Below, piece after piece: positions 45,091-54,652 of a stretch of DNA of 64,000 bases. The position numbers were made by a program, and so were the translations under genes. The DNA comes from Chlorobiaceae bacterium (lineage in GTDB: Bacteria; Bacteroidota; Chlorobiia; Chlorobiales; Chlorobiaceae). The stretch lies in the NCBI GenBank assembly GCA_013334865.1, contig JAAXWS010000002.1:1-64000 (forward strand), written 5' to 3'. Numbering within the stretch: position 1 is the first letter of the stretch; each line of letters opens with the position of its first letter. Under the pieces are notes generated by a model. It was not told where the DNA came from and searched no databases. It saw nothing but the letters and a program-made list of their open reading frames with translations.

Positions 45091-45774
45091 TCACATATCC
45101 ATATAACGTATGAACTCGAGCGCCTTTTCGCGAAGGTCATCATGTCCGGATTCGGGATACGGGGTATGGTAGATGATCAGGTAGCCGTACCGTTCGAGGT
45201 TCCTGACCAGCCGGAAGAAATCGTGGCTCATTACCCTGAACGTCAGCAGTTGCCCCTCTCCGGTCGCACCGTACGGTTTCGATGAGCTTTCAAGCACGAA
45301 GGAATCGTTCTTCTCGATAGCAGCGATGATCTCGGAAAGCTTTGCGCCGGAAGGCGGGACCTCAATTTCAATCGTGGATGTCCCTGCATCCGCATGTAGC
45401 CACCCGGACAGCATCCTGAGAATGGACCGCTTCGTGACCGTGCCGGCGTATTCCATATCCTCGTCGAGCACGGGAATCACCTCGGCGTCGAGTGCTGCGA
45501 CAGCACCGAGGCTATCCACGACCACCGCGTCGCCGGAGAATCCCGGCACCTGGTCCAGCATGACCGAACGGAGCGTCGTCGTCCTTGACGGAAACCCTTT
45601 CCTTCCGGCAAAAAGGCCTTGAAGGCTCGCCATTCCGCAATAGCGATCACCGTCGAGAACCGGCGCCGCCGGGACGCCGGCCTCAAGAAGCCTCCTGGCG
45701 ACGTCAGCTGCTGGGTCGTCAAGTCCGAATACCGGGTGGCCGGTTTCGATCATCGATGCAAAGGTGGCAGGCAT
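45091..45774 (-). CDS. CBS-domain pair protein with C-terminal ACT-like domain
   Basis: 227 residues, no signal peptide. Two CBS motifs (about 10-62 and 65-125: VPAAPVLDGDRYCGMASLQGLF and VIPVLDEDMEYAGTVTKRSILRML) bind adenine nucleotides in related proteins. The last ~90 residues (TIEIEVPPSGAKLSEIIAAIE...) look like an ACT-type regulatory fold. Lies directly after rpiB (TGA followed at once by ATG), so it is translated with it. Possibly an energy or amino-acid sensor; target unknown. Confidence 0.75.
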   Translation of the reverse strand: MPATFASMIETGHPVFGLDDPAADVARRLLEAGVPAAPVLDGDRYCGMASLQGLFAGRKGFPSRTTTLRSVMLDQVPGFSGDAVVVDSLGAVAALDAEVIPVLDEDMEYAGTVTKRSILRMLSGWLHADAGTSTIEIEVPPSGAKLSEIIAAIEKNDSFVLESSSKPYGATGEGQLLTFRVMSHDFFRLVRNLERYGYLIIYHTPYPESGHDDLREKALEFIRYMDM

Positions 45775-46209
45775 TCAGCAGCAGGACTCGATCTTGTCGA
45801 TACGGCGCTGATGCCGGCCGCCCTCGAACTCTGATCCGAACCAGCTTTCAAGGATCCTGCCCGCGGTTTCGATATCGTTGAAGCGGGCGGAAAAGCAGAG
45901 CACGTTGGCGTTGTTGTGTTGCCTCGCGAGCGATGCGAACTCCGGGCTGCACGCCAGGGCCGCCCGGATTCCGGGTACCTTGTTGGCCGCTATCGAGACG
46001 CCGATGCCTGTACCGCACATCAGGATCCCCTGCTCGTGTTTCCCGTGGGCCACCGACTCGGCGACCTTGCGGGCATAATCGGGGTAATCGACCGACTCTT
46101 CCGAATAGGGGCCCATATCCTCGAAATCGTGGCCATGGCGTTCGAGCCACGAGAGCACGAATTTTTTCATTTCATAACCGGCATGGTCGCTTCCGACTGC
46201 AATTTTCAT
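45775..46209 (-). CDS. rpiB: Ribose-5-phosphate isomerase B
   Basis: 144 residues. Interconverts ribose 5-phosphate and ribulose 5-phosphate. [10 protein letters not shown] near the start, VDYPDYA and the [21 protein letters not shown] loop are diagnostic of the RpiB/LacAB family. Its ATG overlaps the ppk stop codon (ATGA). Confidence 0.93.
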   Translation of the reverse strand: MKIAVGSDHAGYEMKKFVLSWLERHGHDFEDMGPYSEESVDYPDYARKVAESVAHGKHEQGILMCGTGIGVSIAANKVPGIRAALACSPEFASLARQHNNANVLCFSARFNDIETAGRILESWFGSEFEGGRHQRRIDKIESCC

Positions 46210-48347
46210 ATTCCGTTGACTTTGGTTTTGAGATGTTTTTTCCTTTTCGAGGACTGTCGCATGAACAGTTTCTGGCTGTTGACCGCCCGGCCTTCACGGC
46301 GCCTGGCAAAGGAGCCGTCGGGACGCATCTGCCATGATTTCCTGTTGTCGCCGAGCATGAGGTCGAGATCCGACCTGACCGATTCGACCAGGCGCTGGTC
46401 GACGACCGGGAAGATGGTCTCGACGCGCTTGTCGAGGTTCCTGGGCATGAAATCTGCGCTGCCAAGGAACAGCTCCCCCCTGCCGCCGTTGCCGAAATAG
46501 TAGGCCCGGCTGTGTTCGAGGAAGCGTCCGATAATGCTCGAAACACGGATATGTTCGCTCACCCCGGGGATTCCGGGCTTCAGGCAGCAGATGCCCCTGA
46601 CCAGCAAGTCGATCCGGACCCCCTTGCACGACGCGCGGTAGAGCGCCCTGATGACCTCTTCGTCGACGAGGGCGTTCATCTTGAGGATGATGAGCCCGTT
46701 GCCGTTGCGCTGCTGCCATCCTATCTCCCGTTCGATCATCGACATGATCCATGTCCGGGTGTTCACCGGCGAAACGATGAGCGAGTGGTAGGTCCGGTTC
46801 TTCGAATAGCCGGTCAGGGCGTTGAAGAGTTCAGAGACGTCATCGGCAAGCGCACGGTTCATCGTAAAATAGCTGTAGTCCGTGTAGACCTTCGCGGTGA
46901 CGGGGTTGTAGTTCCCGGTCCCCAGGTGCAGGTAATGGCAGAGGCGCCCCTCTTCGCGCCGGACTATCAGGGTGAGTTTTGCATGGGTCTTCAGGCCCGG
47001 CAGGCCGTAGACGACGTGGGCGCCGACATCCTCGAGTGCCCGCGCCCAGACGATGTTGTTCTCTTCGTCGAACCGCGCTTTCAGTTCGACCAGCACGGCA
47101 ACCTGCTTGCCCTGCTCGACGGCGAACATCAGGGCCTTGACCACCGGGGAGTTGCTGCCGACACGGTACAGGGTCTGCTTGATCGACAGGACGTCGGGAT
47201 CCCGGGCTGCCTGCCAGATGAGCTCTTCGACGGGGGTGAACGAGTCGTAGGGGTGGTGCAGCAGCAGGTCCCCCGACTGCATGAGGCTGAAGAGGTTGAC
47301 GGGGCAGGAGACCCCTTCGAGGGGGCTGTTCGGCACGAACGGTTCGTCCTTGAGGTCAGGCCTGTCGATCTTGAGCAGCTCCATGACCGAACTGAGGCCG
47401 AGCACGCCGCCGATCTCGTAAAGGTTGCGGTCGTACACCTCGAGGTTCTGGACCAGCAGCTTCCTGATCGAAATCGGCATGTCGGGGGTGATGTCGAGCC
47501 TGACCACCTTGCCGTACCTCCGTGAACGGATCCCCTGCTCGATGCTTTCGAGAAGGTCTCCCGCCTCGTCCTCTTCGATCTCGATGTCGGCGTCACGGAT
47601 GATCCGGAAGGGATGGCACTGCAGGATGCGCATCTTCGGGAAGAGCTGGTCGAGGTTGTGCTCGATGAAATTCTCCATCCAGACGAGGCGGATCGTTTCG
47701 TCTCCGAATTCGAGCCCCTTGACCCCATCCAGCCGAAGGATCCTCGGAAGGGTGCCGGGCACCTTGACCCTGGCAAACCTGACGGCCTTGCTCTCTTCGT
47801 CCTCGAGCTCGATGGCAAGGTTCAGCGACAGGTTCGACATGAACGGGAACGGGTGTCCGGTATCGAAGGCCAGCGGGGTCAGCACCGGGTAGATCTCTTC
47901 CCGGAAATAACGCCGGAGTGCCTCCTGCTGGCGCTCCGGCAAGAGTGAACAGCTCACGAACTCGATGCCGCGTTTTTCAAGCTCCGGGCAGATGTCCTGG
48001 AAGAAGCAGTCGTTTCTCATCTGGAGCTGCCCGAGCACGCGATGGCGGACCTTTTCAAGCGTCTCCTGGGGCGTGAGGCCGTCCATGGTGCGCTCGACGA
48101 TCCCCGCCGCGCACTGGTCGTCGAGACCGGCAACCCTGATCATGAAGAACTCGTCGAGGTTGGAGCTGAAGATCGAGACGAACTTCACCCTCTCGAGCAG
48201 CGGATGGGCATCCCGTGACAGCGCCTCGTCAAGGACCCTCTGGTTGAAGTCCATCCAGCTCAGCTCACGGTTCACGAACAGCGACGGGTCGACCGTCTCC
48301 GGTTCGAACCGGGTCGGCGTCAATGTCTTTTGTTCACCGTTCCTCAT
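46206..48347 (-). CDS. ppk: Polyphosphate kinase 1
   Basis: 713 residues. Reversibly builds polyphosphate from ATP. N-terminal PPK-N with [17 protein letters not shown] and [17 protein letters not shown]; the two phospholipase-D-like C1 and C2 domains carry [27 protein letters not shown], which supplies the histidines phosphorylated during catalysis. Inner-face membrane-associated enzyme in other bacteria. Overlaps the folate cyclo-ligase gene by 4 bases (ATGA), so the four genes fcl-ppk-rpiB-CBS form one minus-strand operon. Confidence 0.95.
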   Translation of the reverse strand: MRNGEQKTLTPTRFEPETVDPSLFVNRELSWMDFNQRVLDEALSRDAHPLLERVKFVSIFSSNLDEFFMIRVAGLDDQCAAGIVERTMDGLTPQETLEKVRHRVLGQLQMRNDCFFQDICPELEKRGIEFVSCSLLPERQQEALRRYFREEIYPVLTPLAFDTGHPFPFMSNLSLNLAIELEDEESKAVRFARVKVPGTLPRILRLDGVKGLEFGDETIRLVWMENFIEHNLDQLFPKMRILQCHPFRIIRDADIEIEEDEAGDLLESIEQGIRSRRYGKVVRLDITPDMPISIRKLLVQNLEVYDRNLYEIGGVLGLSSVMELLKIDRPDLKDEPFVPNSPLEGVSCPVNLFSLMQSGDLLLHHPYDSFTPVEELIWQAARDPDVLSIKQTLYRVGSNSPVVKALMFAVEQGKQVAVLVELKARFDEENNIVWARALEDVGAHVVYGLPGLKTHAKLTLIVRREEGRLCHYLHLGTGNYNPVTAKVYTDYSYFTMNRALADDVSELFNALTGYSKNRTYHSLIVSPVNTRTWIMSMIEREIGWQQRNGNGLIILKMNALVDEEVIRALYRASCKGVRIDLLVRGICCLKPGIPGVSEHIRVSSIIGRFLEHSRAYYFGNGGRGELFLGSADFMPRNLDKRVETIFPVVDQRLVESVRSDLDLMLGDNRKSWQMRPDGSFARRREGRAVNSQKLFMRQSSKRKKHLKTKVNGI

Positions 48348-48937
48348 GCCCTGCCGTTCATGAAATTGATTATTCCTGTTTCAGTTGCCACGACGTCCAG
48401 AGGCTGGTCCCAAGGGTCCGAAGGCAACGCATCGAGCAACTGGAACCCGAACGCAAGTCCGATCCTCAACGGGTGCACGCCATGAGCGGCCAGAAGCTCG
48501 AAAAACCTGTCGTACCAACCCTTGCCGTATCCCAGGCGGCTCCCCTTCCGGTCGGCACCTACGAGCGGAACGATCACCACATCGAAACCCGACTCTTCGG
48601 ACGTGATGACCGGATCTGGACCTGGAGGTCCGATCGCGGGGGTCGTGAAGCGGTGGCCGGGCAGGTATCTCGCCGCAGCCATGCGCTCCTGCTCAATATA
48701 AGGCATGTACACCATTTTCCGTTCCGAACACAGCCACTCCAGCAAGCCGGTCGTAGATACTTCGCGTTCAGCCTCCATCGAGGCATAGCAATGTACCTTC
48801 ACCGCCGAATGCAGTTCCGGCATTGCCGTCATGAATGCCTGTATCGCCATGCTCTTTTCAAGCCACTCCCGTCTGTCCAGCGAGCGTCTTTGCCGCAACA
48901 GTCCGCGGCGAATGGCTGCTTTGCTTTCATCTGTCAT
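48344..48937 (-). CDS. 5-formyltetrahydrofolate cyclo-ligase
   Basis: 197 residues. Converts 5-formyl-THF to 5,10-methenyl-THF with ATP. Diagnostic [11 protein letters not shown] near residue 145 and the N-terminal [12 protein letters not shown]. First gene of the ppk operon. In many bacteria this gene (ygfA) follows the 6S RNA; no convincing 6S structure is visible upstream here. Confidence 0.92.
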   Translation of the reverse strand: MTDESKAAIRRGLLRQRRSLDRREWLEKSMAIQAFMTAMPELHSAVKVHCYASMEAEREVSTTGLLEWLCSERKMVYMPYIEQERMAAARYLPGHRFTTPAIGPPGPDPVITSEESGFDVVIVPLVGADRKGSRLGYGKGWYDRFFELLAAHGVHPLRIGLAFGFQLLDALPSDPWDQPLDVVATETGIINFMNGRA

Positions 48938-49279
48938 CGGGCATCGGTACGTCCCGGGCTGACGTCGTTGACGACAGCCCGGGTATGGTTTTTTCCATTA
49001 TCCAGCAAGATAATAAAACATCGACCGATACCTCAGCAAACCGCCGGGCGCCGGCATATGCGGAAAAGGGGGTGCATATCGTCACTCGCATCTTTTTCCG
49101 GAAAGCCGTCAACTCATCGCATGGTGATTTTTTGTTTAGTTCAAACTCGCAACACTCGTATATTTGAAGATAGAAACATCAACGACAACGCTCTGGCGAA
49201 CCGGTCCTGCGTCATCGATACGGCGGCTGGGGCACGATCATGGTATCCTGCTTTCCTTAAACCAATAAACCTTACGATC
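48938..49279. promoter_or_regulatory. Divergent intergenic region between the folate/ppk operon and the Csm-like gene
   Basis: No gene seen. A compound hairpin (CCCGGGCT 48953-48960 with AGCCCGGG 48976-48983, inner GTCG/CGAC around TTGA) would sit in the 5' leader of the minus-strand operon. On the plus strand, six T follow five bases after it, not adjacent as in a good terminator. ATATGC/GCATAT-type words near 49055-49080 form another small palindrome. Confidence 0.45.
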
Positions 49280-49501
49280 ATGGCTAATGAGAACAACCCC
49301 GTGGGCGCCGTCAACGAACTGGTGGAGGTCGCCTCGAAATCTGCACAGCAGCTTGCCGAAACCCTCTGTGGTGGCCTGAAGTCAGCTGCCGGGCTCATCG
49401 ATCCCCTGGGCAAGGCCTGCGTCTCGATCCTCAGCACGGCGCTTGGTGCGGCCAACCAGGTCTTTGAAGGCATCGCTGGCTGCTGCGCCCCGAAGAAGTA
49501 A
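49280..49501 (+). CDS. Chlorosome envelope protein B/F-like small protein
   Basis: 73 residues, no signal peptide. Shape is that of CsmB/CsmF: GAVNELVEVASKSAQQLAETL, a GLKSAAGLIDPLGK stretch and GAANQVFEGIAG ending in APKK, the amphipathic, Ala/Gly/Val-rich pattern of proteins that lie in the galactolipid monolayer of chlorosomes. Three cysteines (C31, C47 and a CC pair before APKK) are unusual for that family and could be disulfide- or cofactor-related. The long frame upstream has no such composition. Identity is by pattern from memory, so moderate confidence. Confidence 0.65.
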   Translation: MANENNPVGAVNELVEVASKSAQQLAETLCGGLKSAAGLIDPLGKACVSILSTALGAANQVFEGIAGCCAPKK

Positions 49502-49516
49502 TCCGGTCTCCAATGC

Positions 49517-49555
49517 AAAAAAACACCCTGTGCCGTCAGCTCAGGGTGTTTTTTT
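49517..49555. terminator. Bidirectional terminator after the Csm-like gene
   Basis: AAAAAAACACCCTG (49517-49530) pairs with CAGGGTGTTTTTTT (49542-49555); the loop is 11 nt. It serves the Csm-like gene and the converging TIR gene. Confidence 0.9.
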
Positions 49556-49569
49556 ACCCGGCCATTTCT

Positions 49570-51141
49570 TCAATGGCCGTCTCCGGACCGGAATGATTCG
49601 ACGAGTCGCTTCATTACAAGCCGGTAGAGCTCCTCATCACTATCCCATCCCACGAAAGAGGGTATATCATGTCTCCTCGCCTCCATCGCGAGGTCGCATC
49701 CGGTTTCGCTGTCGACACAGCGCCACTGGTCGAGACGAGACTGCCTGACGAGGCTCACCGGAAAGAATATCCTTTTTCCTCCGCTCTTCTCCCGCAATCG
49801 TGCACCGAGTATCTCGTCGCGTATCCAGGCACTTTTCATGCTGTTTTCCGAAAGGAGCAGGATGATCTTTTCATGTTGCAGGGGTGGTTGCGGAAACCTC
49901 TGCGGGGCTGATTCCTTCTTCGTACGGTTCCTGACGGCGAGCCAGCAGCGCACACCGTTCGCCTGGAGTTCATCATGGAGCCGCTCCGCCAGGAGGTGAT
50001 CCCTCTGGCCGTAGACGATGAAGCAGGCTTGACGGTCGAGATCGGCAGCCGAGAGCGACCGCAGGTAATTCATGAACGTCTCGGGAACGCCGCAGCCGCG
50101 AAGGAAGGCCTCGGGGATCTTTCCCTTCGACTTGTAGATGGTGTTGATGCTGATTTCCGAAGGGCCGAGGTAGCGGGCCTTTTCGGATCCCTTGATGTTG
50201 CTCAGGTCGACATCGATGAATCCAGCTCCGCCGATGCCGGTATCGGCGATGCTCGCCATGCTGAGATCCGCGCTTCGGAATACGGCGCCGTCGATCAGGG
50301 CGCCGTCGAGGATGGCGTCGCAGAGGTTTGCACCGGTCAGGTCTGCGCCGCTGAGTATCGCCTTCGCGAGGTCGGCACCGTTGAGGTTCGCCAGGGAGAG
50401 TTTTGCACCGCTCAGGTTTGCGCCGATGAGTTTCGTCCATTTCAGCTTTGCTTCCCTGAGGTCCGCCTCCCCGAGATCGGCATCACCCAGCTCGGCCATG
50501 CTGAGGTCGGTGTCGAACAGGTTCGCGTCGTGCAGGTCGGCGTCGTGCAGGTTGGCATCCCGGAGGTCGGCATCGCTGAGGTCGGCCATGCTGAGGTTGG
50601 TATCATGCAGGTTTGCCCCGATGAGGTCCGCCCAGCTCAGTTTCGCGTCGCGAAGGTCGGCGTCGCCGAGATTCGCCATGCTCAGTCCCGCGCCGCTGAG
50701 GTCGGCTCCATTGAGGTTGGCATCCCTCAGGTCTGCCTCGCTCAGGTTCGCTCCGTTGAGTTTCGCTTCGCTCAGGTTTGCCCCCCTCAGGATCGCGCCG
50801 CTGAGGTTCGCGTCCTTCAGGTCTACCTCGCTGAGGTTGGCGCCGCTCAGATCGGCTCTCTCCAGAACCACCCCGCAGAGCTTGGCCTTGGCGAGGTTCG
50901 CATCCCGAAGATTGGCCGACGTCAGATTGACGCCATAGAGCCGGGCTTCATGGAAATTGGCCCCCTCGAGCCTCGCATGGCTCAGGTTCGCTCCGTTCAG
51001 TTTCGAGCGCGCCATGTTCACGCCGCTCAGGTCGAGCCCTTTCAGATCGACCTTGGTGAGCTGAACGACCTCGTCGGGGCGAATTTCTCTTGCCTCATTC
51101 CATTCGGAAACCGACCTGAGAAGCATTTCCAGGTTCATCAT
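49570..51141 (-). CDS. Pentapeptide-repeat protein with C-terminal TIR domain
   Basis: 523 residues. From about residue 30 to 325 there are some 55 pentapeptide units of the A(D/N)LXX type (ANLSE, ADLRD, ANLHD), which fold as a right-handed quadrilateral beta-helix. A linker with ISINTIYKSKGKIPEAFLRGCG follows, then a TIR domain from about residue 371 (CFIVYGQRDHLLAERLHDEL, VRCWLAV, IILLLSENSMKSAWIRDEILGARL). The presumed catalytic Glu of NAD-cleaving TIRs is present as E443 in WIRDEI. TIR domains in bacteria act in phage-triggered NAD depletion or signalling; whether this protein does so is unknown. It stands alone on its strand. Confidence 0.85.
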   Translation of the reverse strand: MMNLEMLLRSVSEWNEAREIRPDEVVQLTKVDLKGLDLSGVNMARSKLNGANLSHARLEGANFHEARLYGVNLTSANLRDANLAKAKLCGVVLERADLSGANLSEVDLKDANLSGAILRGANLSEAKLNGANLSEADLRDANLNGADLSGAGLSMANLGDADLRDAKLSWADLIGANLHDTNLSMADLSDADLRDANLHDADLHDANLFDTDLSMAELGDADLGEADLREAKLKWTKLIGANLSGAKLSLANLNGADLAKAILSGADLTGANLCDAILDGALIDGAVFRSADLSMASIADTGIGGAGFIDVDLSNIKGSEKARYLGPSEISINTIYKSKGKIPEAFLRGCGVPETFMNYLRSLSAADLDRQACFIVYGQRDHLLAERLHDELQANGVRCWLAVRNRTKKESAPQRFPQPPLQHEKIILLLSENSMKSAWIRDEILGARLREKSGGKRIFFPVSLVRQSRLDQWRCVDSETGCDLAMEARRHDIPSFVGWDSDEELYRLVMKRLVESFRSGDGH

Positions 51142-51368
51142 GGTTGACCCTTTTCATCGTTTTGTTCACACCGTCCCGGCTTTGTCTATATACAACAAGT
51201 ATAAGGTGTATAATAGTTTGCTTTGTCGGCATTTTTCAGCTGACTCCGTTGGGCTGCGGTTGTCCGCAACGGTAGAGCCGGCACGTATAATATTGCAGTT
51301 ATGCCTATCTTGAGGGAAGCCCGGGCCGCTCGAGGCCTGGCTCCATGAACCCAAAAGCACGAGTCGAA

Positions 51369-52052
51369 ATGGAGATCTACGGAACTATCTTCTGCGTAGG
51401 CAAGAACTACCCGGACCATGCCAGGGAGATGGCGACATGGGAACAGCAGGCCGTGGCGGATCATAACGAGCCGCTCATCGGCGAGCCCACCATCTTCATG
51501 AAGCCGTCGTCCGCGCTCTCCCGGGACGGCACCACAACGATCCCGGTCTTCGACGGTCATCCGGTCAGCAGCAGCATGCACTACGAGGTCGAACTGGTGT
51601 TGCTTGTCGGGAAGGATGCCGATTCGGTAAGCATCGACGATGCGGCCGCCTGCATCGCCGGATATGGGGTCGGGCTCGACATGACGTTGCGGGACGTCCA
51701 GCTGGAGCAGAAAAAGGCCGGCAATCCATGGCTCAAGAGCAAAGGGTTCCGCAACAGCGCGCTCGTCTCGGCGTTCGTAGCTCCGGACGCGTCCGGGCCA
51801 TGGGATCAGCTTGCCATCTCCCTCAGGCTCAACGGCAGGCTCGTCCAGCACTCCCCCGTATCGAAAATGAGCTTCCCGCCAGCTTACCTGATCCACTATT
51901 TGTCGTATATTTACGGACTTCGCCGAGGTGATCTGATATTCACCGGTACTCCGGCAGGAGTCGGCCGGGTCGATCCTGCGGACAGGCTTGAGGCTACGCT
52001 CGAATCCGGGGCGGAGTCGACTCTGGCGAACCTGAAGGCAACCGTCATCTGA
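51369..52052 (+). CDS. Fumarylacetoacetate hydrolase-family protein
   Basis: 227 residues from this Met (an in-frame ATG at 51345 would add eight). FCVGKNYPDHAREM, GEPTIFMKPSSAL, HYEVELVLLVGK (metal ligand Glu pair), GLDMTLRDVQLEQKKAGNPWLKSKGF and YGLRRGDLIFTGTPAGVG are those of acylpyruvate hydrolases and oxaloacetate decarboxylases/tautomerases (FAHD1-like). Metal-dependent cleavage or tautomerisation of a small beta-dicarbonyl acid; substrate unproven. It precedes dihydroorotase by 19 bases, likely in one transcript. Confidence 0.85.
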   Translation: MEIYGTIFCVGKNYPDHAREMATWEQQAVADHNEPLIGEPTIFMKPSSALSRDGTTTIPVFDGHPVSSSMHYEVELVLLVGKDADSVSIDDAAACIAGYGVGLDMTLRDVQLEQKKAGNPWLKSKGFRNSALVSAFVAPDASGPWDQLAISLRLNGRLVQHSPVSKMSFPPAYLIHYLSYIYGLRRGDLIFTGTPAGVGRVDPADRLEATLESGAESTLANLKATVI

Positions 52053-52071
52053 AAACATTCTCAAGAATACC

Positions 52072-53388
52072 ATGGGTACCATTTTCCAGAATGCTAGGCT
52101 CATCAACCCTTCCGAGCAGCTCGACACGAAAGGATCGATGAGGATCGACGAGGTCGGGATCATCGACCAGGTGGCGATCGGATCCGGAATCACTCCCCGG
52201 GAAGGCGACCGCATCATCGACCTTGAAGGCAAGGTGCTCGCCCCGGGCCTTTTCGACATGCACTGCCACTTCCGCGAGCCTGGCCAGGAGTACAAGGAGA
52301 CCCTTGAATCCGGCGCAGCAGCCGCAGCCAAAGGCGGTTTCACTGGCGTGGCCCTCATGCCGAACACCCGCCCGGTCATCGACAGCCCGCTCGGCGTCGC
52401 CTACATCCGGCATCACAGCGCATCGCTGCCGGTCGACCTTGAGGTCATCGGCGCCATGACCGCCGAAAGCAAGGGCGAAGCCCTCGCTCCGTTCGGGAAA
52501 TACTGCTCTTACGGTGTCAAGGCGGTCTCCGACGACGGCACGGCCATCCAGAACACGCAGATCATGCGTCTTGCCATGGAGTATGCGGCGAACTTCGACC
52601 TGCTGCTCATCCAGCATGCCGAAGACCGCCACCTGAGCGCCGGAGGGGTCATGAACGAAGGTCCCGTCTCCGCCACACTCGGACTCAAGGGGATTCCGGA
52701 AGTCGCCGAATCGATCATGATCGGAAGGGACGTGCAAATGCTGGCCTGGCTGAAGCGGCACAAACTCTGCGGCTCTCTGAACGAACCCCGTTACCACGTG
52801 GCCCACATCAGCACGGCCGAGTCTGTTGACCTGGTGCGCAAGGCCAAGGCCGCCGGACTCAAGGTATCCTGCGAGGTCACCCCGCACCACTTCACCCTCT
52901 GCGACGAAGACCTTGTCGATGCCGTCGACAAGGGCAACTTCATCATGAAGCCGCCGCTTTCATCCAGAGAGAGCCGCCAGGCCCTCATCGACGGGATCGT
53001 GGATGGCACTATCGACGCCATCGCGACAGATCACGCGCCCCATGCGAAGCACGAGAAGGAGTGCCCGCCCGATCAGGCGTCGTTCGGCATCATCGGCCTC
53101 GAGACTTCGGTCGGGCTGAGCATCACCGAGCTGGTCGACAGGAACCTCGTCTCCCTTTCCCGAGCCATCGAACTGCTTTCAACCAATCCAAGGCGTATCC
53201 TCGGTCTTGAAACCATCCTCTTCAAAACCGGCGAGAAGGCGAATTTGTGCATCATCGATCCGGAGTGCGCATGGACCGTGGACGAATCCGATTTCAGGTC
53301 GAAATCGAGGAACACCCCGTTCATCGGTCGCTCCCTGAAAGGCCGTGCCGTCGGCATTTTCCACAAGGGCAGGTATATCGGGGAATAA
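52072..53388 (+). CDS. pyrC: Dihydroorotase, class I (PyrC type)
   Basis: 438 residues. Cyclises carbamoyl-aspartate to dihydroorotate. Zinc ligands lie in DMHCHFREPGQEYKE (DxHxH) and later in HISTAESVDL, PHHFTL and TDHAPH; GGFTGVALMPNTRP is the class I phrase. Length and the missing CAD-like Lys position are compatible with the bacterial type I enzyme. Confidence 0.93.
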   Translation: MGTIFQNARLINPSEQLDTKGSMRIDEVGIIDQVAIGSGITPREGDRIIDLEGKVLAPGLFDMHCHFREPGQEYKETLESGAAAAAKGGFTGVALMPNTRPVIDSPLGVAYIRHHSASLPVDLEVIGAMTAESKGEALAPFGKYCSYGVKAVSDDGTAIQNTQIMRLAMEYAANFDLLLIQHAEDRHLSAGGVMNEGPVSATLGLKGIPEVAESIMIGRDVQMLAWLKRHKLCGSLNEPRYHVAHISTAESVDLVRKAKAAGLKVSCEVTPHHFTLCDEDLVDAVDKGNFIMKPPLSSRESRQALIDGIVDGTIDAIATDHAPHAKHEKECPPDQASFGIIGLETSVGLSITELVDRNLVSLSRAIELLSTNPRRILGLETILFKTGEKANLCIIDPECAWTVDESDFRSKSRNTPFIGRSLKGRAVGIFHKGRYIGE

Positions 53389-53581
53389 TCCCGATATACG
53401 CATGAAAGTTACGGGCAGGGATATTGGTTCTTTGCCCTTTTTTTATTACTTTCGATATCTTTTTACAGCGAAATATGGAGGCATCGGGATCCACGCCGCT
53501 GCAAGGTCCGTCACCATGCGGAAGGAGCAGGCTCGATCATGGTGCCGTGAAGTCAACAACAAGCATTTCCGGATAAGCAAC

Positions 53582-53773
53582 ATGGCCAAGAAACAAACGT
53601 TCGGTGACAAGCAGAAAAAAGGTACGGCTGACTTCAAAGTCGCCAAGCTGGTCTATTCGGTGAAGTCCGAGAAGACCAACGCCTGGAAATTCGTCGAGAA
53701 GAATGTCCGCATTCCCAACGGCGAGAACGAAGTCGATCTCCTCAAGAAGGCCATGACTTCAACGGGCAAATAA
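53582..53773 (+). CDS. Small basic protein of unknown function
   Basis: 63 residues, strongly basic (MAKKQTFGDKQKKGTADFKVAK at the start) with a Lys/Glu-rich remainder. A longer upstream extension was rejected because the ATG at 53582 begins the dense basic region. Function not recognised; small basic proteins of this kind are sometimes ribosome-associated. Follows pyrC by 193 bases, precedes a methyltransferase by 52. Confidence 0.5.
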   Translation: MAKKQTFGDKQKKGTADFKVAKLVYSVKSEKTNAWKFVEKNVRIPNGENEVDLLKKAMTSTGK

Positions 53774-53825
53774 TCCCTTCGGGAAGCCCCCTCATACGTT
53801 CCAGCCCATCGATCTTCGGACAATC

Positions 53826-54614
53826 ATGACCGGACGACCATCACCATCCCGGGACGGCAGCGCCCGGGAATGGTTTGAAGACTGGTTCAACCATCCCCTC
53901 TATCTTCAGGTATACAGCCACCGCGACGATGCCGAGGCAGCTCGATGCGTCGAAACCATCCTGCGCATCACCGGCCTCGATCACGAGCCGGACAAGGCTT
54001 CGGTGCTTGACATCGCATGCGGCGCCGGAAGGCACGCCTTCGCGTTTGCCCGGAAGGGGCACCAGATAACTGCTAACGATCTGTCGGCATTCCTGCTCGG
54101 TACGGCTGAATCGGAAGCAGCAGCCTCCGGGCTCGATATCGCCTTCACCCGATGCGACATGCGCGCCATCAGGCTCGAGCGCCAGTTTGATCTTGTCGTG
54201 CAGCTGTTTTCGAGCTTCGGGTATTTCGAAACCGAAGATGAGGATCGTGCCGTCCTGAGGAACGTCCTGGAGATGCTCCGGCCCGGAGGCTGGTACGTGC
54301 TCGACCTTCTCAACCCCTCATGGCTCTCCAGCCACTTCGTGCCGCACAGCGAAAAAACCTCAGGCGAACTCACCATCACCGAAGAGCGTACGCTCTCACA
54401 TGAAAAAGTGTCCAAGCGCATCGGGATCCGCGACGCTGCAGGTCACACGATTTCGTTCACCGAATCGATGAAGCTGTTCTCGCCGGAAGCGATCTCGGGG
54501 CTGCTTCAAAGCGAAGGGTTCGAGGTCGTCCGTATTGCCGGCGATTACCTCGGGGCGGAGTTCCTGGCACCCGCCTCGCCGAGGATACTGCTCTTCTCGA
54601 GGAAGCCCTCCTGA
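53826..54614 (+). CDS. Class I SAM-dependent methyltransferase
   Basis: 262 residues. SAM site VLDIACGAGRHAFAFA (motif I), motif II ANDLSAFLLG, and later MLRPGGWYVLDLLN (motif III/post-III). Methyl acceptor unknown; no sign of a membrane segment. Ends about 40 bases before the end of the converging epimerase gene. Confidence 0.87.
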   Translation: MTGRPSPSRDGSAREWFEDWFNHPLYLQVYSHRDDAEAARCVETILRITGLDHEPDKASVLDIACGAGRHAFAFARKGHQITANDLSAFLLGTAESEAAASGLDIAFTRCDMRAIRLERQFDLVVQLFSSFGYFETEDEDRAVLRNVLEMLRPGGWYVLDLLNPSWLSSHFVPHSEKTSGELTITEERTLSHEKVSKRIGIRDAAGHTISFTESMKLFSPEAISGLLQSEGFEVVRIAGDYLGAEFLAPASPRILLFSRKPS

Positions 54615-54652
54615 AAGCATCTCGTCGGTCCCGGCGAAATCCCTGGAGTACG

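Noticed and set aside
48938-49140. A 6S RNA gene upstream of the folate cyclo-ligase gene
   Set aside because: 6S RNA sits next to this gene in proteobacteria, but no closing stem with a central bubble could be built here.
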